DNA from: DASVEE01 sp036399695
GTDB lineage: Bacteria; Acidobacteriota; Thermoanaerobaculia; Gp7-AA8
Direction: 5' to 3'
Assembly (NCBI GenBank): GCA_036399695.1
Contig: DASWMP010000099.1
Span: 1-35,319, forward strand
DNA: 35,319 bases
The position numbers and the translations under genes were made by a program. How positions within the stretch are numbered: position 1 is the stretch's first letter; each line of letters opens with the position of its first letter. This document shows, piece after piece, positions 16,801 through 24,000 of the stretch. Under the pieces are notes generated by a model that was given only the letters and a program-made list of their open reading frames with translations, made no database searches and was not told where the DNA came from.

Positions 16801-17357
16801 TCACGGCGTGTCCGACCTGGTGTCCCGACACCGGAGGCGGCGGAACCGTGGCGGCAGCAGCCGCGCGGCCGGTCGCCTGCATCACGCGTCACACTGCCTG
16901 TCCGACGTGGTGTCCGGATACCGGAGGCACCCTCGCCGCGGCAGGAGGTCAGGTCTGCCTCACCGTCGTCACGGCCAATCCCACCGATTGCGGTGGAGGA
17001 GGCGGTGGCGGAGGTTGCAGGCCGCGCCAGACCGGCGTTCCGACGATGTGCGAGCAGCCGATCTGCCTGACCGTCGTCACAGCCAATCCCACCGATTGCG
17101 GTGGGGGAGGTGGTGGCGGAGGTTGCAGGCCGCGCCAGACCGCGGTTCCCACGATGTGCGAGCAGCCGATCTGTCTGACGGTCGTGACGGCAGTCCCGAC
17201 TGATTGCGGACGCGTGGGTGGCGGCGGAGGTGGCGGTCCGCGAGCAGGTTTCGCGGCCCAGCAGCCCCCGCAGTGCTTCCCGATCGAAACCGCCATGCCG
17301 ACGCAATGCGGCGGCTGCCGTGCGATCCATACCGCTGTGCCCACGAGTTGTGGGTGA
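13830..17357 (+). CDS. Giant Cys/Thr-repeat protein, candidate multi-core lanthipeptide precursor
   Basis: 1175 residues; ATG 13830 is preceded by AGAGGA (13819-13824). Residues 1-120 have no Cys, no signal peptide and no membrane segment (YRLYTDGSFTRFYEIPQ, then VVDTSAAAGWLGG) and look like a leader or recognition domain. Residues 166-503 contain 17 units of C-x8-C-T with a central Thr (CVEILHTEVCT type); two are degenerate, lacking one Cys. Residues 137-148 and 514-1174 contain 36 units of C-x4-T-A-x-P-T-x-C (CLTVVTANPTDC, CKPFQTARPTNC, CITVDTACPTWC types). Gly or Ala runs separate many units. About 110 Cys and more than 100 Thr, but only five Ser after residue 122. The next three genes encode an APH-type kinase, a HopA1-type lyase and a LanC-type cyclase, so Thr dehydration and Cys addition to methyllanthionines is the obvious inference. 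Alternatives are a disulfide-rich or metal-binding structural protein. I know of no described precursor of this size. Confidence 0.8.
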   Translation: MENVTKPQSNQRLDPVAGTFTPDSDVGTSLWGFLGPARDDMYRLYTDGSFTRFYEIPQRAIVWVESEDPGDDAGPARVHVASGTPLDVVDTSAAAGWLGGSITAGYLQNQSASSVTATAACTHEGGHPMQAAAPALCITLYTANPTWCRGGGDGGGGRGEGGDARCVEILHTEVCTLQAKVGQGENACAEILATQYCTFHPDDVLNTAVCTLNQAGGEAVCVEVARTAACTLPNGGGAATVCIMVMTSVACTFDQQVQQPNVPPATPCFLVLGTQYCTDVGPAANLADPGCRVRYLTLTCTGGGDIQHDQGAGCGNAGNTVIYTLAAEGVEAKGCAEVLRTVACTFLPEPGTPPKCIQIAHTAVCTFGAAQNCGHVLMTAVCTLTAEASPCGAVLTTYHCTIGGEPDCKPVRTTIVCTLPRPRVDDGCRDVLNTTGCTAGLAAAADAGCQQFVWTAGCTLQRDAFAARGAAGPGCTIITATLVNCTIGGANPCRFILWTQACTGAGGGNEPVICPTVLTARPTSCGPRGGGGGGGGGGGCRPARTAVPTMCDQPICLTVVTANPTDCGQVCLTVVTANPTDCGGQVCLTVVTANPTDCGRLGAAAAAACKPFQTAVPTNCDVQCITQHTACPTWCPDTGGGNAANAAFVAACRPVRTAIPTGCEQPICLTVVTANPTDCAPCGFVPTVPPTRCGGGGGGCHPIRTALPTECDVICLTVVTANPTDCQRPCGFVPTVPPTFCDQQPCVPFITANPTGCVCRRIRTAIPTDCAPQPCLTVVTANPTDCEGGGGGCYLTVVTANPSNCPGPCGFVPTVLPTFCDQPICLTVVTANPTDCGGGGGGVAAAAAACKPFQTARPTNCDVLCLTVVTACPTWCPDTGGGAFAAAAACKPFQTARPTNCDVNCITVDTACPTWCPDTGGGAFAAAAACKPFQTARPTNCDVNCITVETACPTWCPDTGGGAFAAAAAAACKPFQTARPTNCDVLCLTVVTACPTWCPDTGGGGTVAAAAARPVACITRHTACPTWCPDTGGTLAAAGGQVCLTVVTANPTDCGGGGGGGGCRPRQTGVPTMCEQPICLTVVTANPTDCGGGGGGGGCRPRQTAVPTMCEQPICLTVVTAVPTDCGRVGGGGGGGPRAGFAAQQPPQCFPIETAMPTQCGGCRAIHTAVPTSCG
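14325..15338 (+). repeat. Type A core-like units (C-x8-C-T), 17 copies
   Basis: In-gene degenerate repeats with unit starts at residues 166, 188, 201 (first Cys replaced by Pro), 221, 242, 268, 291, 314 (second Cys replaced by Tyr), 335, 356, 373, 391, 408, 428, 449, 475 and 493. Spacing is irregular, 16-26 residues. The Cys, the central Thr and the CT end are kept while the other residues vary. Confidence 0.85.
15369..17351 (+). repeat. Type B core-like units (C-x4-T-A-x-P-T-x-C), 35 copies
   Basis: Units begin at residues 514, 540, 556, 571, 587, 609, 624, 652, 668, 682, 700, 715, 730, 746, 759, 775, 793, 809, 825, 850, 865, 890, 905, 930, 945, 972, 987, 1017, 1043, 1063, 1079, 1099, 1115, 1149 and 1163. 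One extra copy lies earlier at residue 137. Nine are exactly CLTVVTANPTDC. Copies use different synonymous codons (for example ACC GTC GTC or ACG GTC GTC), pointing to selection on the peptide. Confidence 0.9.
16377..16823 (+). repeat. 120-bp tandem module inside the giant gene
   Basis: A 40-residue higher-order unit (CKPFQTARPTNC, then a C-[IL]-T-V-x-T-A-C-P-T-W-C unit, then PDTGGG and an Ala run) repeats with starts at 16377, 16497, 16617 and 16743 (spacing 120, 120, 126 bp). Near-identical DNA shows recent duplication or homogenisation. Confidence 0.88.
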
Positions 17358-17387
17358 GTTGTCCGGGGGACGGGTCCGCCGTCCCCA

Positions 17388-17419
17388 AAATGGGGGACGG
17401 GTCCGCCCGTCCCCCATTT
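17388..17419 (+). terminator. Strong hairpin after the giant gene
   Basis: AAATGGGGGACGGG (17388-17401) pairs perfectly with 17406-17419 around TCCG. A weaker related hairpin precedes it (GGGGACGG / CCGTCCCC, near 17367-17387). No long T-run follows, so it may only partly end transcription or protect the mRNA end. That would give more precursor than enzyme message. Confidence 0.5.
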
Positions 17420-17423
17420 CGTC

Positions 17424-17459
17424 GTCCCATCGGTCCCATTCGTCCCATAGGTCCTCTTC
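17424..17459. repeat. 9-bp-period repeat N4
   Basis: Four 9-bp units: GTCCCATCG, GTCCCATTC, GTCCCATAG, GTCCTCTTC, between the giant gene and the kinase gene. Confidence 0.8.
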
Positions 17460-17499
17460 CCCTTTTTTACGGCAGAAGGGCACAATTAACGGAACCAAC

Positions 17500-18609
17500 A
17501 TGCTCAACGTCGACAATGCAGCCGAATACCTGATCGAGCGCGGCCTGATGTCCGTCGACTCGATCCTCAGCGGCGATCTGATCATCAGCAGCGCCGCGCG
17601 CCGCAACCGCAATCTCCGCATCAAGCGGAAGGACGATCCGAGCTATCTGATCAAGCAGCCGGACGATCCGGCCAGCGGAGCGCGGCAGACGCTCCGTGCG
17701 GAGGCGCAGTTCTATTCGTTCTGCTTCGAGGACGCGGAGGCGGAGCCCGTTCGCGAGTTCCTTCCGGCTCTCCGCTACTTCGATCCGGAGCGTTCCCTCG
17801 TCGTCTTCGATTTCCTCGACGGCGCCGTGCCGCTCTGGCAGTACAGCGGCAGCCGCGAGGAGGCCTCGCGCCTCGTCGGCCACGCCCTCGGCACCTTCCA
17901 CCGCACCTTCCGCGGCACCCAGAACCGGAAGCTCGGGTGGCTCCAGCGCCAGACGCCGTGGGTCATGCGCGTGCACAAGCCGTCGCCGGAGCTCCTCGCC
18001 AGCCTCAGCCCCGCGAACGTCGAGACGCTGCGCATCCTGCAGACGCAGGAACAGATCAGCACCCATCTCGACGCCCTGCGCCGGAAATGGCGCGTCGAAA
18101 CGGTCATTCACAACGACGTCAAATCCGACAATATCCTCGTGCGGGGCTCAGGGCCCGGGGCTCAGGGCCCTGGACCCTCTTCCGTCGCCCTCGTCGATTG
18201 GGAGCTCGTCCAGCTCGGCGATCCGGCGTGGGACGTCGCCGGGCTGTTGCAGGACTTCGTGCTTTTGTGGGTGACGTCGATGACGGTCACGCCCGGCGCG
18301 ACGACGGACATGCTGGCCGCTTCCGCGCGCCTCCCGCTCGCCGACCTGCAGCGTGCCATCCGCGCGTTCTGGAAGGGCTACCGTGCCGCGGCCGGACAGA
18401 CGCCGGCGGAGGAAGCGCAGCTCATTACCCGGGCCGTGGCGTACTCCGCGGCGCGCCTCATTCAATCCGCTTACGAAATGGGCGCCGTCACCCCCGCTCT
18501 GGCGCCCGCGTCCGTGCTGCTCCTCCAGGTCAGCGCGAACCTGCTGCGCGATCCGGAAGCCGGGCAGGTCCAGCTCTACGGACTCATTCAGGGATACGTA
18601 CCGGCATGA
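17500..18609 (+). CDS. APH-fold kinase, putative lanthipeptide Thr kinase (LanK/LxmK/TvaC-like)
   Basis: 369 residues from ATG 17500. The C-lobe has the Brenner motif VIHNDVKSDNILV (His204, Asp206, Asn211) and LVDWELVQLGDPAWDVA (Asp233, Glu235), the catalytic base and metal-binding loop of aminoglycoside/choline-kinase-type phosphotransferases. The N-lobe includes YLIKQPDD (nucleotide-binding Lys) and a glutamate in LRAEAQFY. In class V lanthipeptide and thioviridamide pathways such kinases phosphorylate Ser/Thr of the precursor. Its stop overlaps the HopA1-like start (ATGA), which supports this role over antibiotic resistance. Residues 215-228 (Gly/Pro-rich) are encoded by a 7-bp repeat inserted between the two catalytic motifs. 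The region upstream of 17500 in the same frame is repeat sequence, so I reject earlier starts. Confidence 0.85.
   Translation: MLNVDNAAEYLIERGLMSVDSILSGDLIISSAARRNRNLRIKRKDDPSYLIKQPDDPASGARQTLRAEAQFYSFCFEDAEAEPVREFLPALRYFDPERSLVVFDFLDGAVPLWQYSGSREEASRLVGHALGTFHRTFRGTQNRKLGWLQRQTPWVMRVHKPSPELLASLSPANVETLRILQTQEQISTHLDALRRKWRVETVIHNDVKSDNILVRGSGPGAQGPGPSSVALVDWELVQLGDPAWDVAGLLQDFVLLWVTSMTVTPGATTDMLAASARLPLADLQRAIRAFWKGYRAAAGQTPAEEAQLITRAVAYSAARLIQSAYEMGAVTPALAPASVLLLQVSANLLRDPEAGQVQLYGLIQGYVPA
18144..18178. repeat. 7-bp-period repeat inside the kinase gene
   Basis: Five tandem 7-bp units: GGGCTCA, GGGCCCG, GGGCTCA, GGGCCCT, GGACCCT. The GC-rich unit type resembles the element in the pump gene (10354-10469). 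It encodes SGPGAQGPGPSS-like sequence in frame. Confidence 0.85.
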
Positions 18610-19643
18610 ACGCAGACCTTCTGGAAGTCGTCGACGCCGTCTCCATCGAGTCCCCCGCGCGCTACTCGCTCCTCGGGCAGCCGCGCGACCTCTCCGCGAT
18701 GCCGGGCGAGCCGCGCGCGCGCATGCTGCAGACGATGGAGAACGATCTCTACGTCCGGATGTACACACGCCCTTCCTCGGGCAGCGGCGTGGCCGCGGAC
18801 ATGCTCGGCCAGCGCGATCACGTGGCCGCGCTCTCCGCCGCGAATAACGGGCATGGCAGTTGGGAGCCGGGCTGGCGCGTCGGCGAGATCGATGAAGAAG
18901 ACGGCCGCGTCGCCGTCAGCAAGGACGCCATCACCTTCTGGGTCGATCCCGCCACCGGAATACGCACCGCGACCGGGCGCGCGAGTCCCGGCGACTACTG
19001 CCGCGTGCGCGTGGCCAAGGAGCTGCGCAACCTGATGCCCGGCTTCTACTTCGCGATCGGCGACGGCGATCAGGCCGACACGCGCGACCAGCCGGAGCCG
19101 CTCGTCCGCTTCTACTGGAACCTCACGGCCGCGGGCGCCGCGCCGTACATCGCCGCCGCGACGGAGACGCTCAACGCCATCGCCGTCCCGTTTCGGACGA
19201 AGGTGCTGACCGACCCCTCGTCGTACATCCGTGCGGACGGCGGCGTGCTCTACCTCGAGCGCCGCCACTTCCACCGTGTCCGCTCCGCCCTCGTCGGCAT
19301 CCACGACGCCATCGCCTCGTACCTGCGGCCGGAAGTGCCGATGTTCACCAAGGCGCTGGCGCCGGGTCTCGGCCTCGCCGAGGATCCGGGCGGCGGCATG
19401 AGCTTCGGCCAGTCACGCTGCCGCGCGCTCGCGCACGGGCTCTGGGACGCCTTCGCCTCCGGCGCCGACAAGCTGGAGACGGTGCAGCAGGCGCTCGTCG
19501 CCGCGAAGGTGGACGTCGATCGCCCCTGGCTGGAGAAAGGGTCCTCCGACATGTACCTCCTCGAAGCTGCCTCGCGTGAGGAACGGCGCGCCGCCGAGCT
19601 CGAGCTGCGCCGCCGCGAGAAGAAGGAAAGGAAAGCCCGATGA
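18606..19643 (+). CDS. HopA1-family protein, putative phospho-Thr lyase (LanY/LxmY/TvaD-like)
   Basis: 345 residues, ATG 18606 overlapping the kinase stop. HopA1-family hallmarks are visible: PLVRFYWNLTAAGAAPYI (about 166-182), a helix ending LNAIAVPFRTKVL (189-201), a strand GGVLYLERR (212-220), and the signature LAPGLGLAEDPGGGMSFGQS followed by RC (251-272). The family was first named for Pseudomonas type III effectors. In class V lanthipeptide (LxmY) and thioviridamide (TvaD) pathways HopA1-like proteins act with the kinase to eliminate phosphate and form dehydrobutyrine. The C-terminal 30 residues are a charged helix. ATGA overlaps on both sides point to one operon with equal expression of the enzymes. 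Cytoplasmic. Confidence 0.87.
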   Translation: MNADLLEVVDAVSIESPARYSLLGQPRDLSAMPGEPRARMLQTMENDLYVRMYTRPSSGSGVAADMLGQRDHVAALSAANNGHGSWEPGWRVGEIDEEDGRVAVSKDAITFWVDPATGIRTATGRASPGDYCRVRVAKELRNLMPGFYFAIGDGDQADTRDQPEPLVRFYWNLTAAGAAPYIAAATETLNAIAVPFRTKVLTDPSSYIRADGGVLYLERRHFHRVRSALVGIHDAIASYLRPEVPMFTKALAPGLGLAEDPGGGMSFGQSRCRALAHGLWDAFASGADKLETVQQALVAAKVDVDRPWLEKGSSDMYLLEAASREERRAAELELRRREKKERKAR

Positions 19644-20920
19644 CGACGATGCCGCAGACGTACGACACGCGCATCACGGACGGAGAGCTCCTCGAAGCGG
19701 CGCTCCGCATCGCCCGCCGCATCTGTGCCTCCGCCTACTGGAGCAACGACGGCACGCAATGCAGTTGGCTCGGGCGCGGCGATGAAGACGGCACCAGCGA
19801 AGCGATGCAGTCCCCCGTCAACATCGCCCTCGGCGCGCACCTCTACTCCGGCACACTCGGCGTGGCCCTCTTCCTCGGCGAAGTGTGGCGCCTCACCGGC
19901 GACGCCGAAGTCGGACGCACCGCACGCGCGGCCGTGCGCCGCTCGCTCACGACGCTCGACAAGACCATCGACATCCCGGTCTCGGCGATCTCGTTCTGGG
20001 CCGGCCACACCGGCGCGGCCTGGGCGATGAAGCGCTTCGCCGACATCGGCCTCGAGCCCGGCGCGCGCGGCGAAGTGCCGCGGCTGCTGGCCAAAGTGCG
20101 CGACTCGTTGCGCGAGGAGCACGTGCTCGACATCATCGGCGGCAACGCCGGCGCGGTACCGGGCCTGGTGGTGCTGGCGCGCGAGCCGGAGTGGCGCGCG
20201 GAATGCCTCGCCATCGCGCGCCTGCTCGTCGACGAGATCGCCTTGAAGGCGCGGCGCGACGAGACCGTGGCCGCGTGGGACCCGAAGATCGCCTCCGGCT
20301 TCGACAATCAGTGCCCGCCGATGACCGGCTTCTCGCACGGCGCCGCCGGCATCGCCCTCGCGGCGCTGGAGTTGTACGGCGCGACCGGGGAGGTGCGCGA
20401 CCTGGAGCTGGCGCGCGCGGGCTTCGGCTATGAGGATGCGCTCTTCAATCCCCACTACGGCAACTGGCCGGACATGCGCAACGGCGGCCAGAGCTACCAG
20501 AGCGCCTGGTGTCACGGCGCGCCCGGCATCGCCATGGCCCGCGCACGTGCGCGGCACCTCGATCCCGTGCGCGCCGCGCATTACGAGGCGTACGCACGGG
20601 CCGGTGCCCGCAATACGATCGAGACGATCAACCGCTACCTTCAGGCGCCCCGCTACGACACCTCGATGTGCCACGGCCTCGGCGGCCTCTCTGAGGTGCT
20701 GTTCACCATCGGCGAGCTGCTCGAAGACGCGACGCTGACCGAGTTCTCGCGCGGCGTGGCCACGGAGCTGATCGCCCGCTACGGCGAAGCCGCCGAATAC
20801 CCGACCGGCGCCCCGATGCGCGGCCCCAACCCATCACTCTTCATCGGCTGGGCGGGCACGGGCTACCACTTCCTGCGGCTGGCCGCCGCGGATGTGCCGA
20901 GGATTGCCGCGATCATGTAG
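19640..20920 (+). CDS. LanC-like zinc cyclase
   Basis: 426 residues, ATG 19640 overlapping the HopA1-like stop. It shows the seven-fold alpha-toroid pattern with Gly-rich repeats (YSGTLGVALFLGE, WAGHTGAAWAM, GGNAGAVPGLVVLA, FSHGAAGIALA, WCHGAPGIAMA, MCHGLGGLSEVLF, WAGTGYHFLRLA). The zinc ligands of NisC-type cyclases are all present: Cys291 (WCHG) and Cys344-His345 (CHG). The catalytic His corresponds to His233 (SHG). It should add Cys thiols to dehydrobutyrines to close methyllanthionine rings. Class V clusters use a cyclase distantly related to LanC; this one is a clear LanC-like protein. Confidence 0.93.
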   Translation: MTTMPQTYDTRITDGELLEAALRIARRICASAYWSNDGTQCSWLGRGDEDGTSEAMQSPVNIALGAHLYSGTLGVALFLGEVWRLTGDAEVGRTARAAVRRSLTTLDKTIDIPVSAISFWAGHTGAAWAMKRFADIGLEPGARGEVPRLLAKVRDSLREEHVLDIIGGNAGAVPGLVVLAREPEWRAECLAIARLLVDEIALKARRDETVAAWDPKIASGFDNQCPPMTGFSHGAAGIALAALELYGATGEVRDLELARAGFGYEDALFNPHYGNWPDMRNGGQSYQSAWCHGAPGIAMARARARHLDPVRAAHYEAYARAGARNTIETINRYLQAPRYDTSMCHGLGGLSEVLFTIGELLEDATLTEFSRGVATELIARYGEAAEYPTGAPMRGPNPSLFIGWAGTGYHFLRLAAADVPRIAAIM

Positions 20921-20968
20921 TTGAAAGTCCCCGCGATCGAAGCTCGCGCAAGGTGCGGCAGCGTCTTC

Positions 20969-20984
20969 AGCCCGCAAGCGGGCT
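20969..20984 (+). terminator. Short hairpin after the cyclase gene
   Basis: AGCCCGC (20969-20975) and GCGGGCT (20978-20984) form a 7-bp stem with an AA loop followed by TCTAT. It is the likely end of the cluster transcript, 49 bp after the stop. Confidence 0.5.
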
Positions 20985-21062
20985 TCTATCTCCCCGGAAA
21001 CGAAGGGCGGGCGCCAGCGTCATAACAACCCGCGCCGCGGGCCGGGGCGGCCCGCTGTGCTA

Positions 21063-21091
21063 ACCTCCCGCACGTCCATCGTTCGGGAGGT
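21063..21091 (+). promoter_or_regulatory. Hairpin covering the pullulanase ribosome binding site
   Basis: ACCTCCCG (21063-21070) is the exact complement of CGGGAGGT (21084-21091), which contains the SD GGGAGG for ATG 21096. The 8-bp stem with a 13-nt loop would hide the SD, suggesting translational control. Confidence 0.45.
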
Positions 21092-21095
21092 CCGC

Positions 21096-24000
21096 ATGTT
21101 TATCCGCCGTGTCGCCGTCACTGTCTTCCTGCTCGTTATCGCCTCTATCGCCTATGGCGCCAACCCCGCGAGCGTCACCATCGCGGGCTCCGTGCAGTCG
21201 GGGCTCGGGTGTCCTGGGGACTGGGCGCCGGACTGCGCCGCCACGCAGCTCGTGCTCGATCCGGAGGACGACATCTGGCAGCGCCTGTTCGACGTGCCCG
21301 CCGGCTCATACGAGTACAAAGCGGCGCTCGATGGCGGGTGGGCGGAGAACTACGGCAGCCACGCCCAGCGCGACGGCGGCAACATCCCGCTGAACCTCGG
21401 CAGCCAGACCGCCGTCAAGTTCTACTACGACCACAAAACCCACTGGATCACCGACAACCGGACGTCTGTCATCGTCACGGCGCCGGGCAGCTACCAGAGT
21501 GAAGCCGGTTGCGGCGGTGACTGGGATCCGGGCTGCCTTCGTTCCTGGCTGCAGGACCCGGACGGCGACGGCCTCTTCACCATGGCCCTGCACATCCCGG
21601 CCGGCAATTACGAGGTCAAGGCGGCGGTCAACGAGAGCTGGTCCGAGAACTACGGCGTGAACGGTGCGCCGAACGGCGCGAACATCGCCTTCACCGTGCC
21701 GGCGCAGTGCGCCAGGACGCTCTTCACCTACGACTCCGCCACGCACATCCTCACGGTCGGCCCCGCGCCGGCCGAGCCGCAGCCGGGCGTCGTCGGCCTG
21801 CCGGGCAGCTACCAGAGCGAAGCCGGCTGCTCCGGCGACTGGCAGCCCGACTGCGCCGCCACGCACATGACGCTCGAGGACGGCGTCTGGCAGAAGAGCA
21901 TCAACATCCCGGCCGGCAACTGGGAGTACAAGGCCGCGCTCAACAACGGCTGGGACGAGAACTACGGCGCCAACGCCGCCCCGAACGGCTCGAACCTGGC
22001 GCTGAGCCTCGCCGCCGCCACGACGGTCAAGTTCTACTACGACGACGCCACCCACTGGATCGCCGACAACCAGTCGAAGCTCATCGCCACCGTCCCGGGC
22101 AGCTATCAGGAGTTCCTCGGCTGCGGCGGCACCTGGGACCCGTCATGCCTCCGCTCCTGGCTGCAGGACCCGGACGGCGACGGCGTCTACAGCTTCTCGA
22201 CGCGCGCCATCCCGGCCGGCAGCTACGAGGCGAAAGTCGCCCTCAACGAATCGTGGGACGTGAACTACGGCGCCGGCGGCGCGCAGAATGGCGCGAATAT
22301 CGCCTTCAGCGTGCCTGCAAGCTGCGCCGAAGTCTTCTTCGTCTGGAATGCGAATACGAAAGTGCTGACGGTCTCGACGAGCGGCGCCCCGAAAGGCAAC
22401 CTGGCCAAAGCGCAGGCCCACTGGGTCACGGCCGACACCATCGCCTGGAACGTCCCGGCCACCTCTGCCGTCACGCTGCACTACGCGGCGAACGGCGGTC
22501 TCGAGCTCGGCGACAGCGTCGAAGGCGGTACCGACATCCCGCTGACGTACGACCCGGCCGGCCTCTCCGCGGCCACGAAAGCGAAGTTCCCTCATCTCGC
22601 GAACCTGCCGGCCTTCCGCATCCCCGCGGCGCGGAGCGGGGAAGTGCCCGAGGCGCTGAAGTCGCAGCTCGCGATCTCGGCCAAAGATGCGACGAACGCG
22701 CTCGTCGATGCCACGTCGCTCCAGCTCCCGGGCGTCCTCGACGACCTCTACGCCAACGACCAACCCCTCGGCGTCACCTTCTCGGGCGGCATCCCGACGC
22801 TCCGCCTCTGGGCGCCGACCGCCCGCAACGTCCAGCTCCGCCTCTTCGCTGGCGAGGCCATGACCGTGCACGCGATGACCCGCGACGCCAAAGGCGTCTG
22901 GAGCGTCACGGGCGACGCCTCCTGGAACGGCCGTCACTACCTGTACGACGTGGAAGTCTTCGTCCGCGCCACCGGCAACGTCGAGCACAACGTCGTCACC
23001 GATCCCTACTCCGTCAGCCTCTCGCGCAACAGCGCCCGCAGCCAGATCGTCGATCTCGCGTCGGCGGCGCTCAAGCCGGCCGGATGGGACGCGACGGCCA
23101 AGCCGCGGCTCGACGCGCCGGAAGACATCGCCCTCTACGAGCTGCACGTGCGCGACTTCAGCGCGAACGACGCGAGCGTTCCGGAGGGGGAGCGCGGTAC
23201 CTTCAAGGCTTTCACCCGCACCGGCTCGCACGGCATGCAGCACCTCGGCGCGCTCGCCGCGGCCGGCCTCACGCATGTCCATCTGCTGCCGGCGTTCGAC
23301 ATCGCCACGATCAACGAGGACAAATCCACCTGGCTCTCGCCGGGGGATCTCTCGACCTACGCGGCGGACGGCACCGAGCAGCAGGCCGCCATCACCGCCA
23401 TCCGCGACCAGGACGGCTTCAACTGGGGCTACGACCCGTGGCACTACAGCGTACCCGAGGGGAGCTACTCGACGAATCCGGAGGGGACGACGCGCATCGT
23501 CGAGTTCCGGGAGATGGTCCAGTCGCTCAACGCCACCGGCCTGCGCGTGGTCATGGACGTCGTCTACAACCACACCAACTCCGCCGGCCAGAACGACAAG
23601 TCGGTGCTCGACAAGATCGTCCCGGGCTACTACCACCGCCTCAACGGCGACGGGAACGTCGAACAGTCGAGCTGCTGCCCGAACACCGCCTCCGAGCACG
23701 ACATGATGGAGAAACTGCTCGTCGACTCCGTCGTCCTCTGGGCGAAGCAGTACAAGGTGGACGGCTTCCGTTTCGACCTGATGGGCCACCACATGAAGCG
23801 CAACCTCACGAAGCTGCGCGCCCGGCTCGACAGCCTGACGACTGCCGCGGACGGCGTCGACGGCTCGAAGGTCTATCTCTATGGTGAGGGCTGGAACTTC
23901 GGCGAGGTGGCGGACAACGCCCGCGGCGTCAATGCCATCCAGCGCAACATGGCCGGCACCGGCATCGGCACGTTCAGCGACCGCCTGCGCGACGGCGTGC

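Noticed and set aside
15369..17354. Possible CRISPR array because of many regular short repeats
   Set aside because: Repeats are in a continuous reading frame, vary at synonymous sites and have no constant repeat/spacer pattern; no cas genes.
17218..17499. Longer N-terminus for the kinase in the same frame
   Set aside because: It would be encoded by the end of the giant gene, a hairpin and the 9-bp repeat; the APH-like protein starts naturally at 17500.
13812..17624. 1270-residue open frame antisense to the giant repeat gene
   Set aside because: Its Arg/Gly-rich repeats mirror the sense repeats, and the sense strand has conserved Cys/Thr units, an SD and matching enzymes downstream. Length alone comes from GC bias.
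17500..18609. Aminoglycoside-resistance kinase as the function
   Set aside because: The fold fits, but the ATGA overlap with the HopA1-like gene and the LanC neighbour make a lanthipeptide-type role more likely.
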